DNA of 32,959 nt from Actinomycetota bacterium (lineage in GTDB: Bacteria > Armatimonadota > SYMT01): contig SYKE01000264.1 of assembly GCA_005798285.1 (NCBI GenBank), positions 1 through 32,959 of the forward strand. The letters run 5' to 3'. Below are positions 15,512-24,566 of this stretch, one piece after another. Below the pieces are notes generated by a model. The model was not told the origin of the DNA. It made no database searches and saw only the letters and a list, made by a program, of their open reading frames with translations. A program made the translations under genes and the position numbers. Each line of letters begins with the position of its first letter. Position 1 is the first letter of the stretch.

Positions 15512-17086
15512 ATGCGTCAACGGCTACTCACAGCGTCGGTTACACTCGCCGTCCTCGTTCCTATCGCGCCCCAAGGCGCGTTGGCCGAGGTAGGCGCCTC
15601 CGGTACGCGCGTAGCGCTGCCGGGCGGGCGCGCTCACTTTTACATGACCTACGGGCACGCATTGGATGCGGAGCTCTATGCGCCCCTCGGCGCAGAGCTC
15701 AGGCGGTACCAGATCCAGGTCGAGCGCACCGAGAATCGCATCCGGTTGCTTCGCGGCACCAGGGTCCTTGCAGATTGGCCCGTCACCACCCGCCGTGACG
15801 AGGTGCCGGACACCGGCGACGAGGCATGTGCACTGGACCTCGGCGGAAGTCTCTACCTACCGGTCCGGCGAGTGGGCGAGTTACTCGGCCTCAAGTATGG
15901 TTTCGACCGCAGATCCAATTTGGTCTCCCTGACGCCGGCGCCGATGCGCACTGCAAAGGTGGAGAACGAGCCGACGCCCGCCTCCCGTGAGATCATCCTG
16001 AACGGCATTGAGCTATCCCCCGGACCCGACGGGATCAAGATCAAGGTTCAGAGCACCAGCCCCATCGTTCCAAAGGTTGTGGTGGTGAAGACGCCGCCAG
16101 CTCGGATTGCACTCGACTTTGCCGGCGCGCGATGGGCAGACAACGTTCAGCTCCCTGGCGCCGTCGGCGACGTCACCGCAGTGCGGAAGGGCTATCCGGT
16201 TCCCGGGGTTGCCCGGCTTGCGTTGGAACTGACTTCCTTCGACATCAAGGTGACCGATCTTAACGTCGACGTATCTCACGTGGAAGCGGCGCTCGGCAGC
16301 GGCTCCCAGTACCGCTCCGCATCCGTCTCCCCGCGTGCCGAAGAGCAGATCAAACAGTATGAGGCGATCCGGCGCCGAACCGGTTCCGGCCAGATTGCGT
16401 CCCGTCGGGGCGACTTCGGGCTTCCCGGATTCCCGCCCATCGGCGCGGACGGCTTGCCGCCTCTCCCGGAGGCGCCCACGAGTCCCGTACCTACCAGGTT
16501 CCCGAACCTGCGAGTCATTCCCGCAGCGTCGTTGGAAGGTAAAGTTATTGTGGTAGACGCCGGCCACGGCGGCGCCGACGATGGCGCATCCGGGCCGCGC
16601 TTCAAGGAGAAGGATCTGGCGCTCCAGATGGCGCTCGCCCTGAGGGACTCGCTCACGCTGAAAGGCGCGACGGTGTTGATGACGCGGGAAGACGACCGTC
16701 GAGTGGTGCTCACGGAGCGTCCCGCGTACTCCAACCAGAGCAGCGCCCATCTCTTCATCAGCATTCACTGCAACTCCGCCGTGGCTACTAACTCAGCTCG
16801 GGGTAGTGAGACGTATTACCGGACTCCCCAGAGTCAGCGACTGGCTCAGGCGCTCCACCGGCGAATGGTTGGCGTTGCGTCGGGGGTTGATCGCGGCGTG
16901 AGGAACAACCGGGACCTCTGCGTCTGCCGAGAGACCCTGGCGCCAAGCGTTTTGCTCGAGATCGGCTTCATCGACAATCCCCAGGACGAGGCCCTGATGG
17001 CGTCGCCCGAGTTTCAGCTTCGGCTGGGGCAGTCCCTCACGCTCGGTGTGTTGGACTACTTCGGTTCCGACATCACGTCGCCCTGA
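15512..17086 (+). CDS. N-acetylmuramoyl-L-alanine amidase (Amidase_3) with copper-amine-oxidase-N-like and AMIN-like regions
   Basis: Signal peptide MRQRLLTASVTLAVLVPIAPQGALA; catalytic motifs VIVVDAGHGGADDGASG, LMTREDDRRVVLTERPAYSN, FISIHCNSAV, SVLLEIGFIDNPQDEALM. Confidence 0.9.
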   Translation: MRQRLLTASVTLAVLVPIAPQGALAEVGASGTRVALPGGRAHFYMTYGHALDAELYAPLGAELRRYQIQVERTENRIRLLRGTRVLADWPVTTRRDEVPDTGDEACALDLGGSLYLPVRRVGELLGLKYGFDRRSNLVSLTPAPMRTAKVENEPTPASREIILNGIELSPGPDGIKIKVQSTSPIVPKVVVVKTPPARIALDFAGARWADNVQLPGAVGDVTAVRKGYPVPGVARLALELTSFDIKVTDLNVDVSHVEAALGSGSQYRSASVSPRAEEQIKQYEAIRRRTGSGQIASRRGDFGLPGFPPIGADGLPPLPEAPTSPVPTRFPNLRVIPAASLEGKVIVVDAGHGGADDGASGPRFKEKDLALQMALALRDSLTLKGATVLMTREDDRRVVLTERPAYSNQSSAHLFISIHCNSAVATNSARGSETYYRTPQSQRLAQALHRRMVGVASGVDRGVRNNRDLCVCRETLAPSVLLEIGFIDNPQDEALMASPEFQLRLGQSLTLGVLDYFGSDITSP

Positions 17087-17110
17087 GCTTCGACGCAGTG
17101 ACTCACGGCT

Positions 17111-17668
17111 TCATTCGGCCAATGGCAAGTACCCGGACGCGGAGGTGATCTTCCACTCCGCGCCGGGGACGGCCAGGAAGTAGTACACCGGCTCCCTCGT
17201 GAGCCGCAGTGAGACGTGGGTCATCAGGGGCACTCGGCCTCCTTGTGACTCGAAGGTGGCTTGCACGTCGAAGTCCAGCGACGCGTGCTCGCCGTCGGCC
17301 GCGATCATCGGCCGAATCGAGCGAGAAGGGATGTTGATGTCGAGACCGGGCCGGGACCGAAAGAAGTCTCGCAGCGCAAAGCGCGCCGAGTCCTCGTTGA
17401 AACCCATCTCGTCGCGATAGTCCTTGGACAGAAGTTGGCTGATGCCGCCGACACTGCTTCGCTCCGCGGAGGACTCGGCGGCAGACAGGATCGCTCGGAG
17501 TTGGTCGGTGTCGCTGCCTTTTGGTCTTCGTTCTTCCACCGCCCGCAGCAGCAACCCGACCCCGACTCCAAGCGTGACGAGCACCACTGCAATCCAGCGC
17601 CATGTGTAAGAATCGTGGTTGTGAGTCGCCGCACGCGCCGCACCGGTCGACTTTGATCCGACGGTCAT
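17111..17668 (-). CDS. Membrane-anchored protein with NTF2-like C-terminal region (uncharacterised)
   Basis: 185 aa ORF; TM segment WRWIAVVLVTLGVGVGLLL; LSKDYRDEMGF...ALRDFFRSRPGLDI and following beta-rich sequence resemble NTF2-like proteins. Confidence 0.6.
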   Translation of the reverse strand: MTVGSKSTGAARAATHNHDSYTWRWIAVVLVTLGVGVGLLLRAVEERRPKGSDTDQLRAILSAAESSAERSSVGGISQLLSKDYRDEMGFNEDSARFALRDFFRSRPGLDINIPSRSIRPMIAADGEHASLDFDVQATFESQGGRVPLMTHVSLRLTREPVYYFLAVPGAEWKITSASGYLPLAE

Positions 17669-17760
17669 CTTCGGCCTTGCCCTTCTTCTTGGGAGCGGTC
17701 AACCGCCCCGCCGTTCAGTGAACTCAAGATTGCTTCTCAGTGATGGCGCACGCTCGAACG

Positions 17761-18270
17761 ATGAGATTTCGGCTGGGGTTGCTCGCCGGGTCTGCGGTGG
17801 TTTTCGCCGCGCTGATCTTCGGATCGCGGCCGAGTGCCCGACGGACCGCCTTCACCGAGAGCACCTCGCTGGGAGCAGGTCTCGGTGAGATCCGGTGGGT
17901 GGCCACTTTGGCGGATGCCGAGATTGCTCCGCCGGCGCTCCCCGTATGGGCCGGAGCGGGTACTCCGATGGGGGCCCGCTTTGGCCCAACGCCGCCTTCG
18001 ATGCGGGCCGCATGGTACCTCATCACGCCGGAACAGCCGACCGGAGAACTCTGGCATGTGGATAAGGAGGGGGCGGAGATTGTGCTGGGCGATGGTGTCT
18101 CCCTCCCGTGGAAGGGCGGTTCCGGCTCGCTCAGGGTCGAGGGGAATCCCGCTCGGCAGTTTCTGTATCTGCTCGTGCCGGGAGAGGGCAACCTGCAGGG
18201 GGCAGTTATCCGCATGCGGCTCTCCCGATTCGATGGCGCCCGAAGTGAGTGGCTTCGTGTTCCCTTCTAA
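17761..18270 (+). CDS. Uncharacterised secreted or membrane-anchored protein
   Basis: MRFRLGLLAGSAVVFAALIFGS N-terminal hydrophobic segment; fits between neighbouring genes; no recognised family. Confidence 0.55.
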   Translation: MRFRLGLLAGSAVVFAALIFGSRPSARRTAFTESTSLGAGLGEIRWVATLADAEIAPPALPVWAGAGTPMGARFGPTPPSMRAAWYLITPEQPTGELWHVDKEGAEIVLGDGVSLPWKGGSGSLRVEGNPARQFLYLLVPGEGNLQGAVIRMRLSRFDGARSEWLRVPF

Positions 18271-18312
18271 GGACGACGGCGCCTCGCGCCATGTTCCCAG
18301 GGGGCGGCAGCG

Positions 18313-19392
18313 ATGATCTCCATCATCGTACCGGTCAAGAATGGGCTGAGCTTCACCTGCGGGCTGTTCGAGTCGCTCACCGCCGGCAATCCCGATGTGG
18401 ACGTTCAATGGATCATCGTTGACTCCGGCAGCACGGATGGAACCGTGGAGTTTTGCCGAGACAACCGACTCGAGCGCGTCGAGTTCACTTCGACCCCTTT
18501 CAACTACTGTGCCGCCGTCAACCAGGGTGCAGAGCGGGCTCGAGGCGACCTCTGGATGATTGCGAACAACGATCTCACGTTCCGCTCGCAGGGGGACCTG
18601 AGGCAGATTGAAGATGCGTTTCGAGAGTGGCCGCTCCTGTCGGTGTTGAGTCCCGGTCGACTGGACGGATCTCAAGGGCTCGAGTTCAGGATCGACGGCG
18701 TCAACGGGGCATGTTGGGTGGTCCGCGCCGCGTCGATCCGCGAGTGGGGCGGAATGCCGGAGCAGCTCAGCGGATACGGGTACGACGAGGCGTTCACGGC
18801 TGTGATGTGTTGGCGCCGGGGCTACCTGCTGGGATGGTTGAACGGCTGGGACGTGTTGCACCACGGCAGCGCCACGTTTGGCCCCGAAGGTGGGAACACC
18901 ACCCCCGCAATGCGACGAAATCTCATTCGACTGCTCCAGATCCTGGGTCATGGTGATCTGGATCGACCGGGGGTGTCGGCGAGTCGCCTCCTGGCGCAGG
19001 TCTATGGGCGCGAGCGCGCATCAGCGCCGGCGCGACTGGAGTGGATTGGACCTCAGTTCGATGTCGTAGCCCAGGGTTATGTCAACGTGACGACGCATGT
19101 CAAATCCTCCGCGAAGCTGCCCCGGCTCACGGTCGACTGTGCTCCGAACCGGCAGTGGGCGCCTTGGGTGGCAAATCTCCTGGAGAGGGACCCGGAGTGC
19201 CCGGCTTTCAAGTGGGATCAGATCCAGTTGGAGCACGGCGCCACGGGGTTTGCGCCGGCGCCGCCGGCCGGACCCGCCCCGACTGAACTGTTACCGCCGG
19301 TCGCCGAGAAGCGTCCGACCCTTCGCCAGCAGATCTCGGCCCGATTGCACGACTGGCGAAACCGCCGAAATCGGCTGCCTGACGGGTGGTGA
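18313..19392 (+). CDS. Family 2 glycosyltransferase
   Basis: MISIIVPVKNGLSFTCGLFESL...VQWIIVDSGSTDGTVEFCRDN...NQGAERARGDLWMIANNDLTF. Confidence 0.87.
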   Translation: MISIIVPVKNGLSFTCGLFESLTAGNPDVDVQWIIVDSGSTDGTVEFCRDNRLERVEFTSTPFNYCAAVNQGAERARGDLWMIANNDLTFRSQGDLRQIEDAFREWPLLSVLSPGRLDGSQGLEFRIDGVNGACWVVRAASIREWGGMPEQLSGYGYDEAFTAVMCWRRGYLLGWLNGWDVLHHGSATFGPEGGNTTPAMRRNLIRLLQILGHGDLDRPGVSASRLLAQVYGRERASAPARLEWIGPQFDVVAQGYVNVTTHVKSSAKLPRLTVDCAPNRQWAPWVANLLERDPECPAFKWDQIQLEHGATGFAPAPPAGPAPTELLPPVAEKRPTLRQQISARLHDWRNRRNRLPDGW

Positions 19393-20313
19393 TCAAACCC
19401 CGTCCTGGGATCCGGCGCGGCACGCAGCCAGCAGTTCCACACCCTCCCGCCAGGTCCTGGGGAGCGACCCGATCCGCCCCGTGACGACCTGTGAGAGGCA
19501 TCTCGCGGCGAGCCGACTGAGGCAGGCGGTGGCGGTGGCAGCCCATCCGTGGAGGCCGTACCACTTCCGGTAGTATCGAGACCGGTCGGACCAGAGCTGA
19601 CGCTCCACCCACGGCGCCGTCTTCACACTCGCGCTGCCGTGGTGGAGCACCGCGGCCTCGGCGACGTAGGCGATGGGGCCGTGTTCACGAAGCCTACGGC
19701 AGTAATCCACATCGTTGTAGAAGAGGAACAGTCGCTCATCCATGCCGCCGATCTTCCTGTGGAACTCGGTTCGTACGATCAGGCAGGTGGTCTGGGTGGT
19801 GGCAACTTGTTGGGTACGGTTCCAATCGAAGCCCGACATCTGCCAGCTCTGAAAGACTCTCAGGTTCGGAGCGATCAGGTGCAGCGCGGAGTCCCGAAGC
19901 CACGCCATCGTCAGTGTGTGCTCCGGCGAGAGAAACGGCTGAGTCTTGCCGTCGAAGCCCACATTCCGGGGAGTCGCCGCAGCTGCTTCAGGGTGAGATG
20001 CGAGGTACTGGAGCGACCGATCTATGGTCCCGGGCAAGAGCTCGGCATCTGCGTTCAGCAAACAGACATAGGGCGACTCGACCGAGTTCAGCCCCAGATT
20101 GTTGGCTCCCGCGTAGCCGACGTTGTGTTCCAGTCGGATCCAGCGAACCTCGGGAAAGGCGATGCGCACCTGCTCCAGGCTCTCCGGCGAGGCGTTGTCC
20201 ACGACCGTTGTTGCCACGCCGGCGCCGCCGTACTCTCGAATGCTCTTCAGGCAGGCCCGCAGGAGATCCGGGCGGTTGTAGCCGGGGATGACTATCGTGA
20301 CGGTCGGGTTCAC
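19393..20313 (-). CDS. Family 2 glycosyltransferase
   Basis: MNPTVTIVIPGYNRPDLLRACLKSI...VATTVVDNASPESLEQVR...HNVGYAGANNLGLNSVESPYVCLLNADAEL; GTG start overlapping the upstream TGA. Confidence 0.9.
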   Translation of the reverse strand: MNPTVTIVIPGYNRPDLLRACLKSIREYGGAGVATTVVDNASPESLEQVRIAFPEVRWIRLEHNVGYAGANNLGLNSVESPYVCLLNADAELLPGTIDRSLQYLASHPEAAAATPRNVGFDGKTQPFLSPEHTLTMAWLRDSALHLIAPNLRVFQSWQMSGFDWNRTQQVATTQTTCLIVRTEFHRKIGGMDERLFLFYNDVDYCRRLREHGPIAYVAEAAVLHHGSASVKTAPWVERQLWSDRSRYYRKWYGLHGWAATATACLSRLAARCLSQVVTGRIGSLPRTWREGVELLAACRAGSQDGV

Positions 20314-21059
20314 GGCTTCCGATGCGCTTCCGCCAGGTAGCGCTCAACGATGCCCGCCGGCTCGCCATCCTCGCGAAGGCGGCCGCCCTCCAGCCAGAGC
20401 GCCCGTGTGGCGACTCGCTCCACGTCGGTCATGTCGTGCGACACGAAGAGAATCGCCTTGCCGGCGCGCTTGAAGGCTTCGATCTTATCGAAGCACTTCT
20501 CCTGAAACGCCTCATCTCCCACCGCAAGCGCCTCGTCCACGAGGAGGATCTCGGCATTGGTATGCACGGCCACCGAAAAGCCGAGTCGGGCCTGCATGCC
20601 GGAGCTGAAGGTGCGAAGCGGCGCGTCGACAAACTCCCGGAGTTCCGCAAACTCGATGATGTCCGCCTCCCGCTCGGCGACCTGTGCCCGCGTCAGTCCA
20701 AGAATGACGCCGTTGAGCATGATGTTCTCACGGCCCGTGAGATCCGGATGGAAGCCGGCTCCCAGCTCAAGGAGCGGCGCCACTCGCCCCTGGACGCGCA
20801 GGTTTCCGCTCGTCGGCAGATAGATGCGGCCCACCAGCGCGAGAAAGGTGCTTTTGCCGGAGCCGTTGCGGCCGACGAGCGCAACCGCCTCCCCGGGATA
20901 GATCGAGGTGGTGAGACCCTTCAGCGCGTGCACCTCGCGTATCTGACGCTTCATGCCGGAAAGTAGAGCCGCCTTCAGGGAGCCCTGGTAGACCGAGAGG
21001 TGGAAGATCTTCTCCACGTCTCGCGCTTCGATCACGGCAACCCGTTCCGGCGACGTCAT
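20310..21059 (-). CDS. ABC transporter ATP-binding protein of polysaccharide/teichoic-acid exporters (Wzt/TagH-like)
   Basis: Walker A GRNGSGKSTFL, signature FSSGMQARLGFS, Walker B ILLVDEALAVGDEAFQ, VSHDM. Start ATG 21059 (MTSPERVAVIEARD) overlaps the permease stop. The 505-aa track ORF adds spurious upstream sequence. Confidence 0.93.
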   Translation of the reverse strand: MTSPERVAVIEARDVEKIFHLSVYQGSLKAALLSGMKRQIREVHALKGLTTSIYPGEAVALVGRNGSGKSTFLALVGRIYLPTSGNLRVQGRVAPLLELGAGFHPDLTGRENIMLNGVILGLTRAQVAEREADIIEFAELREFVDAPLRTFSSGMQARLGFSVAVHTNAEILLVDEALAVGDEAFQEKCFDKIEAFKRAGKAILFVSHDMTDVERVATRALWLEGGRLREDGEPAGIVERYLAEAHRKP

Positions 21060-22009
21060 TCCCGCTCCGCCAGGGACCACTTGCGGGCCGCGAAGTATCG
21101 GTGTCCCGCCACCGCGATCAGGACCGAGGTGATGAGGGCCAGCGCCAGGTAGCCCCACTCTTCCGGACCCATCGCACGGGTAAGGTGGGACGAACCGGGC
21201 ATGAGTGCGGGCTTCAACGCCAGCTTTCGAAACGCCGTCAGCAGGCTGGCGAGCGGGTTCAGCATGTAGATCGCGTAGAGGACGTCTCCCTGCCACCCGG
21301 GAAGTCGCTCGCGGATGATCTCCGGAAAGTAAAACACAGGCATCAGCCAGTAGATGATCTTGAGCAAACTGTCGGTAATGAACCGCATGTCCTCGAAGTG
21401 CAGCGTCCAGATCGAGATAAACAACCCCATTCCAACTGTCAGGAGCGTCAAACCCAGAATCGGGATGGGAAGCAGCAAGATGGTCGGCTGCAGCGGCCAG
21501 TCGAGTTGCCCGGTGCACGCCCACCAGAAGAGCGGAAGGAGAGTCATATACGCAACGAAGACAGCCGTCGCCAGGAGAAAGTGAATCAGATTCGCCGTGA
21601 TTGCCGCGAGGGGAACCAGCTCGCGTGGAAAGTACGTTCGCCGGATCAGGTTGTAATAGAACAGCAGCGACGGGCTCGCATCCATGATGGCGGTGTTGAA
21701 AAACAGCCAGGGCAGCATCGCGCAGAACACGTACGCGTGGTAATTCGGCGTCTGTTTGCCCACCATCATGAACTTGATCACAAAGGTGATCGTCAGCACT
21801 TGCATCAACGGGTTGAGAAGCGACCAACCAAACCCCAGCACCGAGTTCTTGTAGCGGCCCTTGAGATCCCGCTGCACAAGAATGAGCAGCAACTCACGGT
21901 GCCGCCACAGCTCGATCAGGTCATCACGGAGCGAGGTTTGCACCACGAATCCCCTCATAGATCGCACGAGTCCGGATTGCCACGCTGCGCCAACTCCGCT
22001 CCTCGGCAA
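21056..22009 (-). CDS. ABC-2 type permease of a polysaccharide exporter (Wzm/TagG-like)
   Basis: LWRHRELLLILVQRDLKGRYKNSVLGFGWSLLNPLMQVLTITFVIKFMM and further TM segments. The true start is probably internal (e.g. MRGFVVQ) because the N-terminus overlaps the upstream gene. Confidence 0.9.
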   Translation of the reverse strand: MPRSGVGAAWQSGLVRSMRGFVVQTSLRDDLIELWRHRELLLILVQRDLKGRYKNSVLGFGWSLLNPLMQVLTITFVIKFMMVGKQTPNYHAYVFCAMLPWLFFNTAIMDASPSLLFYYNLIRRTYFPRELVPLAAITANLIHFLLATAVFVAYMTLLPLFWWACTGQLDWPLQPTILLLPIPILGLTLLTVGMGLFISIWTLHFEDMRFITDSLLKIIYWLMPVFYFPEIIRERLPGWQGDVLYAIYMLNPLASLLTAFRKLALKPALMPGSSHLTRAMGPEEWGYLALALITSVLIAVAGHRYFAARKWSLAERE

Positions 22010-23069
22010 ACTTTTGCGCGGCCTGCCGGAGCCGGGTGCGAGAGCCGGCCGAGGCCAGCAAGAAGCTCATACGCTCACGGAGGGCTCGGGCGTCGCCGGC
22101 GGCAAAGAGATCGACGCATCCGTGTTGTTCGTTCAATTCCTGAAAGCACGCCAGATCCGAAGCGAGCACCGCAGCTCCGTGAGCGAGGGCAACTACGACT
22201 GAGTAGCTGCCATTGGCGGCAGTGTGAGGCACCAGAACCAGATCGGCGAGCGCAAAGTACTCAGGGAGGTCCCGAGTCTCCAGATACCCCGTAATGGTGA
22301 CTCTGCCCTGCAGGCTGCGGGCCTTGATTTCTTCTTCCAGCGCTTTCAGGTACGGGGCTTCCGACTCCACTCGAACTCCTCCGGCAATCAGGAGATGGAC
22401 GGCCGCAGGCAGCTCCTTCAACGCTTCGAGCGCAAGTTCGTACCCTTTGTCCGGGGAGAGAAAGCCGAAAATGGCCATGACACGAGCGTTCTCCAACTTC
22501 AGCCGTCGTCTGAGGGTCTCGATCTGCGCAGGGTCGGCGGCGCGGGAAGGTACCGGCGCCCCCGCGGGGATGACGTGGATGCGGTCCCGGGGGATCCGCC
22601 AGGCGGCCAGCCGATTGGCGGCCAGTTCGGTATGCACGATTACCGCCCGCGCCGAGGCGAATGGATCTCTTTCGACGGATTTCCGGTAGGCGGGCACCCT
22701 CGCAAGCACGTGCTTGGCCAACTTCTGTCTTGGGCGAGTCTCGCTGTCCACACGGAGCAACTCCGTTGAGGTGAACACGGTGTGGGCGGTGACCACGTGC
22801 GGACGCTCGAGTTGTTTCAGGAGTCGCGGAAGCGATGAAACTCCCGGCGCGATGCCACCGAAGAAGGTGTACTCGTGCTGAATGTGGATCAGATCACATG
22901 AGTTGAGATGAGCGACCCGCTCAGAGAGCATTCCGGTGTCGCGCTCGGTGTAGGGGACCTGAACGACGGTGATTCGCAGCCCCAACTCCTCCAACTCCTG
23001 CCTGAGTGCTGAGGAGTAGGCCGCGATGCCGCAGCGATCGCCCACGCTCGTCCAGAGTCCGATTTTCAT
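21924..23069 (-). CDS. GT4-type (GT-B fold) glycosyltransferase
   Basis: MKIGLWTSVGDRCGIAAYSSALRQELEELGLRITVV...RVMAIFGFLSPDKGYELALEALKEL...LVLVPHTAANGSYSVVVALAHGAAVLAS. Confidence 0.85.
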   Translation of the reverse strand: MKIGLWTSVGDRCGIAAYSSALRQELEELGLRITVVQVPYTERDTGMLSERVAHLNSCDLIHIQHEYTFFGGIAPGVSSLPRLLKQLERPHVVTAHTVFTSTELLRVDSETRPRQKLAKHVLARVPAYRKSVERDPFASARAVIVHTELAANRLAAWRIPRDRIHVIPAGAPVPSRAADPAQIETLRRRLKLENARVMAIFGFLSPDKGYELALEALKELPAAVHLLIAGGVRVESEAPYLKALEEEIKARSLQGRVTITGYLETRDLPEYFALADLVLVPHTAANGSYSVVVALAHGAAVLASDLACFQELNEQHGCVDLFAAGDARALRERMSFLLASAGSRTRLRQAAQKFAEERSWRSVAIRTRAIYEGIRGANLAP

Positions 23070-23228
23070 CCATCGTCCTTAATCCGGCGAGTCCGGTGCA
23101 CCCACATGCGTTGAACCCTAATGGTATCGCCGCTGCGGACCATCGGTCGCTCCAGAAGCCCGGCTTCGGAGGTGCGGCGCCGCCGGGCGCGCAACGTCAC
23201 CAGAGAATACGTTTCTGGAGAGAACCGC

Positions 23229-24002
23229 ATGCGAGACAACCTGGTACGTCGAACACTGGAGTCGGGTAGGAGCAGTTTCGGCACGATGGTATTCGGCTTC
23301 GATTGTTCCGGGATCGGAAGGCTGGCCCATGACGCGGGCGCGGATTTCGTGCTTTTCGATCAGGAGCACTCGGGTTGGAGCATCGATACGATCAGGAACC
23401 TGATCGCATCGTCGCGCTCCTGTCCCATCACACCGCTCGTACGGGTCCCCACCGTGGCGTATCACCTGATCGCACCGGTGCTGGATGTGGGCGCAGCGGG
23501 AATCATGGCCCCGATGGTGAACACGCCGGAACAGGCACAACTGCTTGCCGACTCGTGCTACTACCCGCCGGTGGGGCGCCGCGGCGCCGCGTTTGGAGTG
23601 GGCCACGACGATTACGCGTCGGGCGATGTGGTTGAGAAGATGCAGTCGGCGAACCGCGAAGTCCTGGTCATCGCGCAGATCGAAACTGAGGAAGGCGTGC
23701 GAAACGTGGACGCAATCGCCGGCACTGACGGAATTCACGTTCTCTGGATCGGCCATTTTGATCTGACCAACTCGCTGGGCATCCCGGCCCAGTTCGATCG
23801 CCCGCGCTACCTGGATGCCGTGGCACGGGTGATGGACGCCTGTAACGCGCACGGAAAGGCCGCCGGGTTCATGGCTTCGACGCCGGCAGAGACCGAGTGG
23901 GCGCTCGCATCCGGGTTCCGCATCCTTGCCCTCGGGGGCGACCTCTGGATCTATCGCGAGGCGCTTCGCCAATCGATCCGCACCGCCCGCACCTTGCAAT
24001 AG
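23229..24002 (+). CDS. HpcH/HpaI family aldolase
   Basis: GTMVFGFDCSGIGRLAHDAGADFVLFDQEHSGWSIDTIRNLI...PLVRVPT...LDVGAAGIMAPMVNTPEQAQLLADSCYYPPVGRRGAAF...IAQIETEEGVRNVDAI. ATG 23229 preferred over the track start 23121; GGAGAG 6 nt upstream. Confidence 0.88.
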   Translation: MRDNLVRRTLESGRSSFGTMVFGFDCSGIGRLAHDAGADFVLFDQEHSGWSIDTIRNLIASSRSCPITPLVRVPTVAYHLIAPVLDVGAAGIMAPMVNTPEQAQLLADSCYYPPVGRRGAAFGVGHDDYASGDVVEKMQSANREVLVIAQIETEEGVRNVDAIAGTDGIHVLWIGHFDLTNSLGIPAQFDRPRYLDAVARVMDACNAHGKAAGFMASTPAETEWALASGFRILALGGDLWIYREALRQSIRTARTLQ

Positions 24003-24017
24003 ATCGACCGACCACTG

Positions 24018-24530
24018 CTATTGGGTGGACGAGGGTGTGATGCGACGAAGCCACTCTTCCAGCCCCCCGGGCTCATCACCCAGATAGAAGCGGTTGCCCT
24101 GACTCGCTGCCACCCCAGCGAAGAACAGCCCCACAAGGATCAAAGATCCGATCGCCACCAAGATGCCCGCCACCGCCCACCTGCGCTGGACCCGGTAGAA
24201 CTCATCGACGCTCTCCCACTTCCGACTGCTGTTCCATGCCAGGCGGTTTCCGTTTCCCAAGAGGTAGAGCCCGACGCCGACCTGCACCATCCACCCGAGT
24301 GTCTTCGATCCGAGCCCCAGCACTGCGAACAGTCCCTCCCAGACGTGGTTGGCGATGGCCCACGGCAAGGAGAGCAGGCAGCCTCCCCAGTTGAGTTGGG
24401 TGAGGTCGGGCGCTCCCGATGGGGTTGAGGGGCTCGCGATTGCCGGTTTGATGGGGTGCCCACACTGCGGACATGAGGCGGCCTGGCTCGACACGGTTTG
24501 CCGACACGCGGGACAGGCTATCAGTCTGAT
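24018..24530 (-). CDS. Zinc-ribbon membrane protein (start uncertain)
   Basis: In-frame sequence IRLIACPACRQTVSSQAASCPQCGHPIKP forms a two-CxxC zinc ribbon followed by two hydrophobic segments. The track start (GTG 24494) excludes the first CxxC; the natural start position would be ATC 24528-24530. Confidence 0.65.
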   Translation of the reverse strand: MRLIACPACRQTVSSQAASCPQCGHPIKPAIASPSTPSGAPDLTQLNWGGCLLSLPWAIANHVWEGLFAVLGLGSKTLGWMVQVGVGLYLLGNGNRLAWNSSRKWESVDEFYRVQRRWAVAGILVAIGSLILVGLFFAGVAASQGNRFYLGDEPGGLEEWLRRITPSSTQ

Positions 24531-24566
24531 TGCGCCCGGCCGGGGGGCCCCGTGGTTGGGCGGCCC

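Noticed and set aside
21060-21827. N-terminal extension of the 505-aa ABC ATPase ORF
   Set aside because: Overlaps the permease gene in another frame; homology begins at ATG 21059.
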